From Metaphire vulgaris (taxonomy: Eukaryota > Annelida > Clitellata > Crassiclitellata > Megascolecidae): a DNA stretch of 64,000 nt. The stretch spans positions 1,885,954 through 1,949,953 of the forward strand of contig CM030868.1 in NCBI GenBank assembly GCA_018105865.1, written 5' to 3'. The translations under genes were made by a program, and so were the position numbers. The notes below the pieces were generated by a model that searched no databases, was not told the origin of the DNA, and saw only the letters and a list, made by a program, of their open reading frames with translations. Positions 27,808 through 42,672 of the stretch are shown piece by piece. Numbering within the stretch: position 1 is the stretch's first letter; each line of letters begins with the position of its first letter.

Positions 27808-28029
27808 ATGAAAGCAGAAACGAATTGGCCGATGGACGAAAAGCAAATGATCCATCCAATCGATGTCCCTAACGATGTGCGTAATAACATCCCAATAATT
27901 GATTCGCACGCCTCTTATCCGGGAAGGCGTCTGCAACGCGAAATCGATGCGAGTTCCTATGCTACGGTCCTTGTCGTTCCTCCATGCATTTTCGAAGCAT
28001 TCCTTCTCAACTGGGACCAGTTTTGCTGA
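27808..28029 (+). CDS. Isolated ATG-started open frame, unrecognised
   Basis: 73 codons, ATG to TGA, starting MKAETNWPMDEKQMIHPIDV. Composition is mixed and not low-complexity, unlike most open frames here, but no family, signal peptide or membrane segment is seen and no splice partner could be found. It may be a retroelement relic or a chance frame. Confidence 0.2.
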   Translation: MKAETNWPMDEKQMIHPIDVPNDVRNNIPIIDSHASYPGRRLQREIDASSYATVLVVPPCIFEAFLLNWDQFC

Positions 28030-28069
28030 TTTAAGAGCACTATCGCGGACCGTTTAGGCTAGGTCCGAG

Positions 28070-28410
<341 letters not shown>

Positions 28411-28423
28411 CCAGCCAGTCGTG

Positions 28424-31964
<3,541 letters not shown>

Positions 31965-32057
31965 GCCGCGACCATAATCATGACAAGAATATATTTTTAA
32001 AAATTCATTGGGCCATCTGGCGAGCGTTAGTTGAAAAGATTCTTCTGATGTGTTTTG

Positions 32058-32063
32058 AATAAA
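32058..32063 (+). promoter_or_regulatory. Polyadenylation signal AATAAA
   Basis: Canonical hexamer 94 bp past the CFAP97-like stop codon; the nearest candidate for this gene's 3' end. Confidence 0.5.
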
Positions 32064-32490
32064 TGACAAAACTTTGAAAACAAAAGCTCTGATTCTATTC
32101 GAATGATAATACAGCAAATATATTATACAGATTTAGTAATATTTTTGCCAAATAAGATAAAATAGGCAAAACAGATATTGAATTTTTTTTAGAAAATTAT
32201 CTTTTTAAAAATTTTACATGAAGCCGACCTTTATTAATTAAGTATTTTAAAATTCTATGAGTACGGTACGCTTTACCGCTGGGTTATTTCCATCTTATCA
32301 GCAACAGCTGACTCAGAGTTCAGAGCAAAATGTTCGAAATGCGTTTCATACGCTATTGTGAAAAAAGAATAAAATTTAATGTTTTAAAACTGGCTGAATA
32401 TAATCATCAGTTCCAAAACTTTTGTAACATGCCGCGACCCTGCTAACTTAATGCGGGCCTAAAGTAAAAGTGAATAAAACACTAATCATA

Positions 32491-32570
32491 TTAACCCCTT
32501 AACTGTGTATTTAACTGTAACTCAATGTAAAATGGACGGATATATCCGGGATCCCCAGTTAAGGGGTTAA
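32491..32570. mobile_element. TTAA-flanked MITE, copy 4
   Basis: Intact: TTAACCCCTTAACTG to CAGTTAAGGGGTTAA, subfamily I, same orientation as copy 1. Confidence 0.85.
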
Positions 32571-32842
32571 TATAGGCCTAAGCCTACATCATATTTCTCA
32601 CCACCCAAAGGCTACCTAGAGCCATTTGGCCTATGGCCCCAACTAATTTCACCCGGCCTGGCGGTTAGAAGTGTGCAGTCCACTCGAAATTAATAATTTC
32701 TCGTGGATACTTGGGGAGTGGATCCAGTGAAATATCCAATAGACCTAAATGCTATTTGGATTTGGGCGCCATAGGCCGATGCCCTGGAATGACCCGGTCT
32801 TTTGCTAATGGATTTAAAGTACCATCGATTGCTACCTATAGA

Positions 32843-33039
32843 CAGTGGCGGCTCCACCAGGGGGCCAGAGGGGCCCGTGCCCCCACCCCTATTGACTGCC
32901 TGGCCCCCCCAGTGGCCCCCCCAGTTGGGACCCTATACTTAATGCTACATACGTTAAACAATAAATGGTTGGCCCCCCATGATTAGAAGTTGCCCCTCCA
33001 ACGGCCCCTCCCACTTGCCAAATCCTAGAGCCGCCACTG
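32843..33039. repeat. MITE-like repeat, family A, copy 3
   Basis: CAGTGGCGGCTCCACC to AGAGCCGCCACTG. Confidence 0.85.
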
Positions 33040-33059
33040 CCTATAGAGTGCTAGAAATT

Positions 33060-33445
33060 GTCCTATAAAATAATGATAATTATTAATCCTAGATACGTAA
33101 ATATCGAATCGATTTGAAGAAATTCCCCTACAAAGTCCACATTTTCCTCTTGTTCCTTCTTCATTGCTTTAATCTTTCCAAGAATAATCAATAATATCGT
33201 TATCAATTTCGATCTACAGGGCTCGAAATAGAGCATTCCCAGCCACCTCATACAGTCATACTACACACTAATACCTGGCGAATATCTAACGGAATGCCTA
33301 GTAGGGCGATCGAAGGAAGAGCCGCGTATTAAGATATCTGGTTCATTATAGGCCTGCAACAGGTTTTATAGACATTAAAAACAAGTTTTATAATTAATTC
33401 GCTCTGTGAGAGAAGCCTATTGAATGCCTGTTGAATAGAAGGTAT
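33060..33445 (+). repeat. Dispersed repeat shared with 7.7-8.1 kb
   Basis: Same word order as 7690-8085, including AGAGCCGCGTATTAAGATAT. Followed directly by LINE sequence, so it may be part of, or a target for, that element. Confidence 0.7.
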
Positions 33446-33464
33446 ATAGGCCCTAGTTATTATT

Positions 33465-34104
33465 ATGCCTAAGTTAATTAAGTCTAGGCAGCGAAGTGGC
33501 GCAATGGAAGTTCACGTTGATGATGATGTGATCAGGCGATGCCACTTTCAACTGAGAAGAATACGATCAGTCCGGCGCTATCTACCTGTATCCGGTGTCG
33601 TTCACTTGGTTCAGGCCTTAGTGCTAACGAGGATTGATTACTGCAATAGTGTGTTGTGGGGTCTCCCGGTCAATAAACTGGATCGCCTGCAGTCTATTCT
33701 TAATCAGTCAGCGAGGATCGTGTTCGGATGTCGTTGGCGCGAGCACGTAACTCCACTTCTCAGGGATCGTCTTCATTGGCTTCGATCGAGTCCCTGAGCG
33801 GATTGTGTTCAAGAGATGCTGGCTGACGTACAGAGTGCTGCATGACCCGTACTGTCCGGAGTATCTCGCCTCTCTTGTAAAGACACCGCAGTGCAGTGAT
33901 AGGAGATCGTCACTCCGTTCGAGTCGTAGGGTCAAACTTCAGGTTCCTCCTCCCTCCAAGACTGCCAAGTTTGGAGAGAGATCATTTACACGCGGCAACC
34001 CTATCTTGTGGAACTCTCTTCCTGATCACGTCACCACGGCTGATACTCCTGAACACTTCATCAAGAGCTTAAAAACGCATCTGTTTGGGTTGGGGTATAG
34101 TTGA
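33465..34104 (+). pseudogene. Decayed L2/CR1-like non-LTR retrotransposon, RT C-terminus
   Basis: Frame 1 reads LRRIRSVRRYLP, VHLVQALVLTRIDYCNSVLW, RLQSILNQSARIVF and LRDRLHWL, then breaks near 33795. The next frame continues ERIVFKRCWLTYRVLHDP and ends NSLPDHVTTADTPEHFIKSL plus KTHLF before TGA. This is the usual end of L2/CR1-type ORF2 proteins. 5'-truncated with one frameshift, so inactive. The tail is the ATGA run at 34167-34207. Confidence 0.85.
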
Positions 34105-34166
34105 GATGTTAAAGCGCTTTTGTTGTGGGCCTCAGCCTTGTTACAGCGCTATAGAAATCGTCCAAG

Positions 34167-34207
34167 AATGAATGAATGAATGAATGAATGAATGAATGAA
34201 TGAATGA
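34167..34207 (+). repeat. (AATG)n tail of the LINE
   Basis: Ten or so AATG units after TATAGAAATCGTCCAAG, the usual 3' tail style of L2-type elements. Confidence 0.9.
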
Positions 34208-34305
34208 TGATTTTTCCAAAAATCTCGAGCGGGGGTACTGATGGCATCGTCGTGACTTCGACTTGTTTACATTAAACTTGACCCTGGATTTGATAAACAA
34301 TTATT

Positions 34306-34312
34306 TAATTTA
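34306..34312 (+). repeat. Putative 7-bp target-site duplication, left (TAATTTA)
   Basis: Identical in sequence and orientation to 39324-39330, directly outside the left end of the foldback element. AT-rich, so chance identity is possible. Confidence 0.65.
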
Positions 34313-34319
34313 ACGGCCT

Positions 34320-34525
34320 GGTTATAGATACGTAATTCGTATCTTTAGCATAGGGGTTATAGATACGTAATTCGTATCTTTAGCATAGGGGTTATAGATA
34401 CGTAATTCGTATCTTTAGCATAAGGGTTATAGATACGTAATTCGTATCTTTAGCATAAGGGTTATAGATCCGTAATTCGGATCTTTAGCATAAGGGTTAT
34501 AGATACGTCATTCGGAACGTATATT
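34320..34525 (+). repeat. Subterminal 35-bp repeats, left arm (six copies)
   Basis: GTTATAGATACGTAATTCGT plus ATCTTTAGCATAAGG, starting at 34321, 34356, 34391, 34426, 34461 and 34496. Each unit contains the inverted pair GATACG-TAATT-CGTATC; in the fifth the pair is changed on both sides (GATCCG / CGGATC), keeping pairing. Confidence 0.95.
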
Positions 34526-34720
34526 TAGACCATATGCTTTAATATCAAATTAGTAATAATTTAAATAAAGGGGGCATGACTACCTACGGGTCTGCGCCCC
34601 CTTATAATATGCATGTAATGCTGTTTATCTGTCAAATATTCATATAGTCATCACGCGACGCCGTCTGTCTCTTTTCGGTCAGGTGGCGCACCAGGACAAC
34701 AACATTCTAACCCTCCCGCG

Positions 34721-34942
34721 TCAGCAGTGGGCGATGGTGTGTCTCAATGTTTTATCCAGGCCCGTTAGAGGAGATCCTATATGGCGACAACCTGACGTCA
34801 ACATTGTAGGGGATGGCATATTTTTAATCTTATAAGTAATACATTTATAACTAAGACCCCAAATAATATAACAATATGTTAGGTATGGGTGAATCATTGT
34901 AAAATAAATGCTTAAAAGTGCTTTTTTATTAATAAATTTCAT
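34721..34942 (-). pseudogene. Non-LTR reverse transcriptase fragment in left arm
   Basis: Minus-strand frame MKFINKKALLSIYFTMIHPY followed by LTYCYIIWG is the conserved LY-x-x-x-x-PYLTYCxxxWG block of non-LTR reverse transcriptases. Only this short block is present. The mirror copy is at about 38790-38954. Confidence 0.65.
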
Positions 34943-35068
34943 TGTATGCCTATATGATTCGAACAGACCATTATACTGAAGAGAGAGAAAGAGAGGCCTT
35001 TTAAGCGGTCAACTGGCGTCTCTTCCAGTGATGGCCCCACTCGTCATCGTCCACCGCTCTCCGGTCAG

Positions 35069-35236
35069 TCGACCCCAATACTGTTCCTGTTATTAAGACA
35101 GACGACGAAGAAAAGCGACAACAATCGAAATTTTTCAAAGAAATCGACGAAGCGAAGAAGAGGAGAAACCTGTCAACGGAAATTCTAATCGATCGTCAGA
35201 TTCCACTAAACACTCAATCAAACCTAAAACCTACGC
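35069..35236 (+). pseudogene. Coding-like segment carried in left arm
   Basis: An open frame reads NTVPVIKTDDEEKRQQSKFF, then KEIDEAKKRRNLSTEILIDR and QIPLNTQSNLKPT. It is charged, mixed in composition and exon-like. CGGTCAG precedes it as a possible acceptor and a GTGGCG repeat end cuts it off. The inverted copy is at 38471-38637. The parent gene is not recognised. Confidence 0.4.
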
Positions 35237-35552
35237 AGTGGCGTCGCCAGGAATTTTGTGTTAGGAGAAGGGGCTGCAGTGCCAGATTCTTTACCCCAAC
35301 CCCCCCCCCACACACACACACACAACGGATTTTCGCGAATCTGGAAGGTTGTCTGAGGGCAGGTTGGGTGGGGGGGGGCATTTGCCGCCATTTACTCCCC
35401 CCGTGGCGACGCTATTTTTTTAAAACTTGCCCCCTACAAAAAATAGAAAATCTCACAATTTGGGAGTGGATTAGTTCTCAAGAGTGGACTACAGTCATGT
35501 GCAGTACATTATTATCCAACACTGCTCACGCAACTGTAATTATTATTGTACG

Positions 35553-35867
35553 TCATAACTGTCTATTCTGCGCACATTGGAAGGCTTCGAACACCGGTAA
35601 TCCACAGTCCTCATGGATTTGGTGAAGCCAAGTGATTGGTGGTCTGCCTCGTGGACGAATCCATCCTGACATCTTAATGTCTCTGTCTCGAAGTGGCGCT
35701 GCTAGTTGAAGTGCAGCTGAGGCAGGTACTGCTGGTGGGAGTCTTGTGACGTGCCCCCAAAGAGGAGTCGCGAATTGTACAATTAGTAGGAAAAACTTTC
35801 TTTTTTGCTCGTCAGCCTTTTTACGGTTAAGGGGCCCCCAATCATGGACACACACCGGGCCCCCCAA
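35553..35867 (-). pseudogene. Retrotransposon ORF2 C-terminus in left arm
   Basis: WGHVTRLPP, then WIRPRGRPPITWLHQIHEDC and GLPVFEAFQCAQNR, before a stop: the terminal segment of a non-LTR ORF2 protein. The mirror copy is at 37864-38154. Confidence 0.7.
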
Positions 35868-36448
35868 AATAACGCTAAGCCAAACTAATTTTGAGTTTAT
35901 AATTGTATTATTGTATTTTAGAGGCCTAATGAACTATTTTTATATAGCCGTAAGCATTGGGGCGTTACCAGCCGAACATTCCGAAAATCCTGACAAACAA
36001 ATATAGGTCGTCGCTTATTTTTCCCTTACTTAAATTAGTTAGACCTACATAGTCAGTATATGAGGGCAGTTTTCAGTTGCTCCTTAGGCCTAATTCTTTC
36101 TTTTCCCTACCTTAGATCCGATTTCGGCGTCCATCATGGGCGTCCGCAGAAATTTATGAATGGGGTGCAAAACAAGGTCTTGTGACGAAAGAAACAAGTA
36201 ATTTTACTTTTTTAATAACGCCTCAATTTTTCCATGGGGTGCAATTTCACCCCTTGCATCCCCTTCCGGACGCCCATGGCGCTCATCCATCCATCCGCAG
36301 AATAATAATACGGTATAAAAATTGTTGGTCGGCCGAGCATGTGACTCCTAAGCCAGCCCCCCGCCCCTGGCTACTCCACTGGCCGTAAGCGTAGCATAAC
36401 CAAAGACACGGCATTTATTAAAGGGTTATGATCAGTGTGATCACCCGC

Positions 36449-37843
36449 GCTGGGTGACACCCGTGCTGGCTGGCACCCGTGCTGGCTGGCACCCGTGCTG
36501 GCTGGCACCCGTGCTGGCTGGCACCCGTGCTGGCTGGCACCCGTGCTGGCTGGCACCCGTGCTGGCTGGCACCCGTGCTGGCTGGCACCCGTGCTGGCTG
36601 GCACCCGTGCTGGCTGGCACCCGTGCTGGCTGGCACCCGTGCTGGCTGGCACCCGTGCTGGCTGGCACCCGTGCTGGCTGGCACCCGTGCTGGCTGGCAC
36701 CCGTGCTGGCTGGCACCCGTGCTGGCTGGCACCCGTGCTGGCTGGCACCCGTGCTGGCTGGCACCCGTGCTGGCTGGCACCCGTGCTGGCTGGCACCCGT
36801 GCTGGCTGGCACCCGTGCTGGCTGGCACCCGTGCTGGCTGGCACCCGTGCTGGCTGGCACCCGTGCTGGCTGGCACCCGTGCTGGCTGGCACCCGTGCTG
36901 GCTGGCACCCGTGCTGGCTGGCACCCGTGCTGGCTGGCACCCGTGCTGGCTGGCACCCGTGCTGGCTGGCACCCGTGCTGGCTGGCACCCGTGCTGGCTG
37001 GCACCCGTGCTGGCTGGCACCCGTGCTGGCTGGCACCCGTGCTGGCTGGCACCCGTGCTGGCTGGCACCCGTGCTGGCTGGCACCCGTGCTGGCTGGCAC
37101 CCGTGCTGGCTGGCACCCGTGCTGGCTGGCACCCGTGCTGGCTGGCACCCGTGCTGGCTGGCACCCGTGCTGGCTGGCACCCGTGCTGGCTGGCACCCGT
37201 GCTGGCTGGCACCCGTGCTGGCTGGCACCCGTGCTGGCTGGCACCCGTGCTGGCTGGCACCCGTGCTGGCTGGCACCGTGCTGGCTGGCACCCGTGCTGG
37301 CTGGCACCCGTGCTGGCTGGCACCCGTGCTGGCTGGCACCCGTGCTGGCTGGCACCCGTGCTGGCTGGCACCCGTGCTGGCTGGCACCCGTGCTGGCTGG
37401 CACCCGTGCTGGCTGGCACCCGTGCTGGCTGGCACCCGTGCTGGCTGGCACCCGTGCTGGCTGGCACCCGTGCTGGCTGGCACCCGTGCTGGCTGGCACC
37501 CGTGCTGGCTGGCACCCGTGCTGGCTGGCACCCGTGCTGGCTGGCACCCGTGCTGGCTGGCACCCGTGCTGGCTGGCACCCGTGCTGGCTGGCACCCGTG
37601 CTGGCTGGCACCCGTGCTGGCTGGCACCCGTGCTGTCTGGCACCCGTGCTGGCTGGCACCCGTGCTGGCTGGCACCCGTGCTGGCTGGCACCCGTGCTGG
37701 CTGGCACCCGTGCTGGCTGGCACCCGTGCTGGCTGGCATCCGTGCTGGCTGGCACCCGTGCTGGCTGGCACCCGTGCTGGCTGGCACCCGTGCTGGCTGG
37801 CACCCGTGCTGGCTGGCACCCGTGCTGGCTGGCACCCGTGCTT
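36449..37843. repeat. 16-bp minisatellite, about 86 copies, core of foldback element
   Basis: The unit GCTGGCTGGCACCCGT is repeated almost without change. Variants seen: one unit missing a C near 37275, GCTGTCTGG near 37634 and GGCATCCG near 37737. No stop codon occurs in any of the six frames over almost 1.4 kb; because 16 is not divisible by 3, each frame cycles through the same 16-residue peptide. The long open frames here (up to 498 codons) are consequences of the repeat, not evidence of genes. Confidence 0.98.
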
Positions 37844-37863
37844 AGCGTTATTTTGGGGGCCCG

Positions 37864-38154
37864 GTGTGTGTCCATGATTGGGGGCCCCTTAACCGTAAAA
37901 AGGCTGACGAGCAAAAAAGAAAGTTTTTCCTACTAATTGTACAATTCGCGACTCCTCTTTGGGGGCACGTCACAAGACTCCCACCAGCAGTACCTGCCTC
38001 AGCTGCACTTCAACTAGCAGCGCCACTTCGAGACAGAGACATTAAGATGTCAGGATGGATTCGTCCACGAGGCAGACCACCAATCACTTGGCTTCACCAA
38101 ATCCATGAGGACTGTGGATTACCGTGTTCAAGCCTTCCAATGTGCGCAGAATAG
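37864..38154 (+). pseudogene. Retrotransposon ORF2 C-terminus in right arm
   Basis: Inverted copy of 35553-35867 (same PRGRPPITWLHQIHEDCGLP), frame broken near the end (GLPCSSLP). Confidence 0.7.
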
Positions 38155-38470
38155 ACAGTTATGACGTACAATAATAATTACAGTTGCGTGAGCAGTGTTG
38201 GATAATAATGTACTGCACATGACTGTAGTCCACTCTTGAGAACTAATCCACCCCCAAATTGTGGGATTTTCTATTTTTTGTAGGGGCAAGTTTAAAAAAA
38301 ATAGCGTCGCCACGGGGGGAGTAAATGGCGGCAAATGCCCCCACCCAACCTGCCCTCAGACAACCTTCCAGATTCGCGAAAATCCGTTGTGTGTGTGTGT
38401 GGGGGTTGGGGTAAAGAATCTGGCACTGCAGCCCCTTCTCCTAACACAAAATTCCTGGCGACGCCACTGC

Positions 38471-38637
38471 GTAGGTTTTAGGTTTGATTGAGTGTTTAGT
38501 GGAATCTGACGATCGATTAGAATTTCCGTTGACAGGTTTCTCCTCTTCTTCGCTTCGTCGATTTCTTTGAAAAAATTTCGATTGTTGTCGCTTTTTCTTC
38601 GTCGTCTGTCTTAATAACAGGAACAGTATTGGGGTCG
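38471..38637 (-). pseudogene. Coding-like segment carried in right arm
   Basis: Inverted copy of 35069-35236. The frame appears preserved. Confidence 0.4.
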
Positions 38638-38757
38638 ACTGACCGGAGAGCGGTGGACGATGACGAGTGGGGCCATCACTGGAAGAGACGCCAGTTGACC
38701 GCTTAAAAGGCCTCTCTTTCTCTCTTCAGTATAATGGTCTGTTCGAATCATATAGGC

Positions 38758-38954
38758 ATACAATGAAATTTATTAATAAAAAAGCACTTTTAAGCATTTA
38801 TTTTACAATGATTCACCCATACCTAACATATTGTTATATTATTTGGGGTCTTAGTTATAAATGTATTACTTATAAGATTAAAAATATGCCATCCCCTACA
38901 ATGTTGACGTCAGGTTGTCGCCATATAGGATCTCCCTCTAACGGGCCTGGATAA
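38758..38954 (+). pseudogene. Non-LTR reverse transcriptase fragment in right arm
   Basis: Mirror of 34721-34942: MKFINKKALLSIYFTMIHPY then LTYCYIIWG. Confidence 0.65.
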
Positions 38955-39194
38955 AACATTGAGACACACCATCGCCCACCTGCTGACGCGGGAGGGTTAG
39001 AATGTTGTTGTCCTGGTGCGCCACCTGACCGAAAAGAGACAGACGGCGTCGCGTGATGACTATATGAATATTTGACAGATAAACAGCATTACATGCATAT
39101 TATAAGGGGGCGCAGACCCGTAGGTAGTCATGCCCCCTTTATTTAAATTATTACTAATTTGATATTAAAGCATATGGTCTCAATATACGTTCCG

Positions 39195-39320
39195 AATGAC
39201 GTATCTATAACCCTTATGCTAAAGATCCGAATTACGTATCTATAACCCCTATGCTAAAGATACGAATTACGTATCTATAACCCCTATGTAAAGATACGAA
39301 TTACGTATCTCTAACCAGGG
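39195..39320 (-). repeat. Subterminal 35-bp repeats, right arm (about four copies)
   Basis: CTATAACCCCTATGCTAAAG plus ATACGAATTACGTAT, in inverted orientation to the left arm. Fewer copies than the left arm (six), and the last unit is 34 bp. Confidence 0.9.
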
Positions 39321-39323
39321 CGT

Positions 39324-39330
39324 TAATTTA
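39324..39330 (+). repeat. Putative 7-bp target-site duplication, right (TAATTTA)
   Basis: Matches 34306-34312 directly outside the right element end. Confidence 0.65.
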
Positions 39331-40027
39331 AAGTAAATTTTATTAATAAAAATTGCGAACGTCCCAACAATTTGGTATTACGAGAAATCGCTCTAAACGT
39401 AAGTTTGCATTAAATTAGTATTTGTTAAAATTATAAATAAATAATCAAATTTATCAAACTGCTGTCAATAACATCTTAACATCTTGATCGATTTTATACC
39501 ACCATCAGTAAACTACTAGGCGTTATCATGTTGTTTAGGGCGATGTTGTAGAACTTGTAGTGACTTGTGAAAGTTTTGAATCTGCTAATTTTCTCTGGCA
39601 TACGAATAAGCAAAGTCTATTGCTCGAAATTGTAAAACCGATTTCTAGTGTAGGATTTACTGGACTTTGGTGTTCAGTTGCATAGTGCCTCCAGTTAGCA
39701 ACCCCACTTTGCATAAGCAGGCTACGCCACTGACAGGGACCACCATCCATTGGGCCAGTCTGGAAAAACCATTACCACTCCACTTTTATATTCTTTTTGC
39801 AGATATTTAATATTTAAAATAATTAAACCGCTGATCGGTCGAATGAACCTAACCCTAACTCTAACCGTAACCACGTGATTCATTAGTAATATCGTAAGCT
39901 GATGGTGTAGGTTGTGTTGTTTGTCTGTTAATTTTGCTGTCGTTCTATTTTGTTTCTTGGTTTCAGTCATTCGCTAAAAGTGAAGACCTGGGATAATTAC
40001 TTGGTGGATTGATTATCAGACTTCGCA
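39331..40027. promoter_or_regulatory. Upstream region of the HSD11B1-like gene
   Basis: AT-rich. No convincing TATA box or upstream exon. CAGTGGCGTAGC-type repeat ends lie near 39720 (GGCTACGCCACTG). Confidence 0.35.
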
Positions 40028-40699
40028 ATGGCTGGATTGTTTATCAATGGCTTGATTGTTGCGTTGGTCGCGTGGATTACGTATAGCTTACTGTCGCACG
40101 AGGATGAAAATTTGTACCCCAGTAAGTTGTAGGACATCGTCCTCTACGATCGTATTCTTTCTGTAGCCATCGAGATGGCAATCAAATCAATCAGTTTGAC
40201 TGCAGCCTGAATTCGGTTTTTACTTTTAATCCCTTAACCGGGAACCCCAGATATATCCGTCCATTTTACATTGATTTGCAGTTAAATACACAGTTAAGGG
40301 GTTAAAAACTCATTTCACTAACGTTTTGATGACTTTTGCAGAAAACAATGACATTTCTAGTACTGCTTTTGTACACAAGATGCCACTTTCACGTCATTAA
40401 CTCAGACGATTTGTTTTTTATGAGCTACATAAAATTTGATGTGCAGAACTGCTTCGTGGGAAAAATGTTCTCCTAACCGGAGCGTCTTCTGGAATCGGAG
40501 AAGAGGCAGCATACTACTATGCAAAGCTTGGAGCCAACGTTGTCTTTGCCGCAAGGAGAGAACCACTTTTGAAAAAAGTAAGAGCTCTCGGGGTATTTAC
40601 TGTTCATTATATCATGTACAGTAGAACCACATTAACATGAATTTCAGAAGACCAGTAAAAGGCATCATCATCATCGTCATCATCATCGTCATCATCATC

Positions 40700-40750
<51 letters not shown>

Positions 40751-42641
40751 GAGCTAATTATGATAGCATATCATGTAAAGGCTAAGTCACTGAAAATTGA
40801 AAGGAAACTCAAGATTAGCATCTGTGACTAGTGTCATAGATAGCTAGTTGAAGGAAGCAGTAAGACAGACTGTGAGGGAAGGAGAAACCAAAAGAGTTGT
40901 GATTTAACTCTAATACTGATAATGCTATAGTATTATGCCATCAAATAATCATGTTAAAGAATTTTTATATCATAATGTAACCAACGATGCAACAGGCTAT
41001 TGCATTCAATCAAGTCGCTTTGTTAACCACAAGACTATCAGCTGAGTTCAAATGGGTGTGTACTTATACGAGATCGACTGTATAGGAGGAGCTTTACATT
41101 TAGTGTGCCATGGTAAGTAAGTAAGCAAGTAAGCAAGTAAGTAAATCTGGTGTTATTTATATAGTAAGTTAGTAAGTAAATCTAGTGTTATTTATATAGT
41201 GCTTTGGAAAGTAGTACTGCGTTCTAGGCACTTAAGTTTAGATTTGTTTGTTTATAGATCTGGTTGTAATTAATTTTTCGTTGTAGGTCCTGGCACGATG
41301 CCAAGAATTGTCGCCATCTGGCAAGTTTAAATATGTCGTTGCAGACTTTTCGGACAAAAAAATGCCCCAGAAAGTTGTCGGGGTGAGTATGAGGACTTCG
41401 GGTACAGAATTGATGATTGTGAATGTAGAATTCATTTAATGATAATAATCTAAATATTTAATCATTAATAGTTAATAATAGTTAATAATATAAAAGTTAA
41501 TAATTAATAGTTAATAATCTTTAATAATATTATATTTAATATTTAATAGATAATAGTTAATAATATAATAGTTAATAATTAATAGTTAGTAATAGTTGAT
41601 AATTTAATAGTTAGGAATTTAATAATTGACTAATTTAATAATTGATAATATGAGTTAATTATTTAATAGTTTTTCTGCTCTGATTGAATCGTCAGGCAAC
41701 GACCAATCCAATTCAATTCCAGAATGACCAATCAGAACGCTTCAAGCCAACCAATCAGAACGCTTCCTTTAACCAATCAGAACGCTTACACAGCCAACCA
41801 ATCAGAACGCTCACACAGCCAAACAATCAGAACGCTCAACGCAACCAATCAGAACGCTCACACAGCCAACCAATCAGAACGCTTGTTACGAAGGCAACAG
41901 ACATACAGATAACGATTTTAATGTTATAGATAATAATAGTTAATTATTTAATAGTTTTTCCTGCTCTGATTGAATTCACAGCAGTGATTAATTTGAATAG
42001 ATAGAATGATTGAATTCAAAATTAGATTCGTTTAATATTTTGATTAGTCAGCACATTTTCTGCGCTGGAAAAAATTGTCATGTATTGTTGTTATGGATGG
42101 TAATTTGCTTGTGCTGGTGATATATTATTTTTTGTGGTCTTTGTTTTTTTAATTGGTATTTGTCCTGAATCTGGGTTTTGCAATTTTTAATCTGTACAAT
42201 GTGTATTTTATGTTTTCCTGTTCATAATTATAGGAGGCTGTTTCGTTTCTTGGTTCACTGGATTTCCTTATCCTTAACCACGCGTATCTTCTGACAACTC
42301 AGAAGGAAATCACTGCATGGAAAGGCACCGAAGATGACCATCAGCGCCTGAAACACTCTTTTGACGTCAACTTTTTGTCTTACGTAAAAACAGCAGACAT
42401 TTCGATGCCATACCTGAAGGCTACCAACGGAAGCATATGTGTGATTTCCAGTATGATCAGTAAGTCAGTTGGCATTTTAAGAAATTTTATTAGCATTTCT
42501 TATTCAAAATTTATGAAGTTCTCTCTCTTTCCCTCTTTGTCTCTGTCTCTCTCTCTCTGTCTGTCTCTCTGCTGTCTGCTTTTCTGTCTGTCTGTTTCTC
42601 TTTGTTTCTGTCTGTCTGTCTCTGTCATTTATCTCATTTTC

Positions 42642-42672
<31 letters not shown>

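Larger units (their letters stand above)
34313..39323. mobile_element. 5,011-bp foldback (long inverted-repeat) element
   Basis: The outer ends are inverted copies: ACGGCCTGGTTATAGATACG on the left, and the right end reads ACGCCCTGGTTAGAGATACG when complemented. Arms 34313-35880 and 37840-39323 match along their length as inverted repeats, differing mainly in subterminal repeat number and small indels. A 7-bp direct repeat TAATTTA flanks the whole. Between the arms lie about 550 bp of unique DNA and a 16-bp minisatellite. No transposase is visible, so it would be non-autonomous. Such structure is known for foldback elements (FB, Galileo of the P superfamily, sea-urchin TU). The arms carry retrotransposon remnants and a coding-like segment. 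Confidence 0.85.

Noticed and set aside
33465..34104. Two plus-strand frames as a host gene
   Set aside because: They are the end of a LINE ORF2 with a frameshift.
36371..37936. Six overlapping open frames of 460-498 codons
   Set aside because: They are forced by a stop-free 16-bp repeat and read the same 16-residue peptide in each frame; there is no gene context.
39848..39870. Telomere-like CCTAACCCTAACTC
   Set aside because: Only about three degenerate units; not an interstitial telomere.
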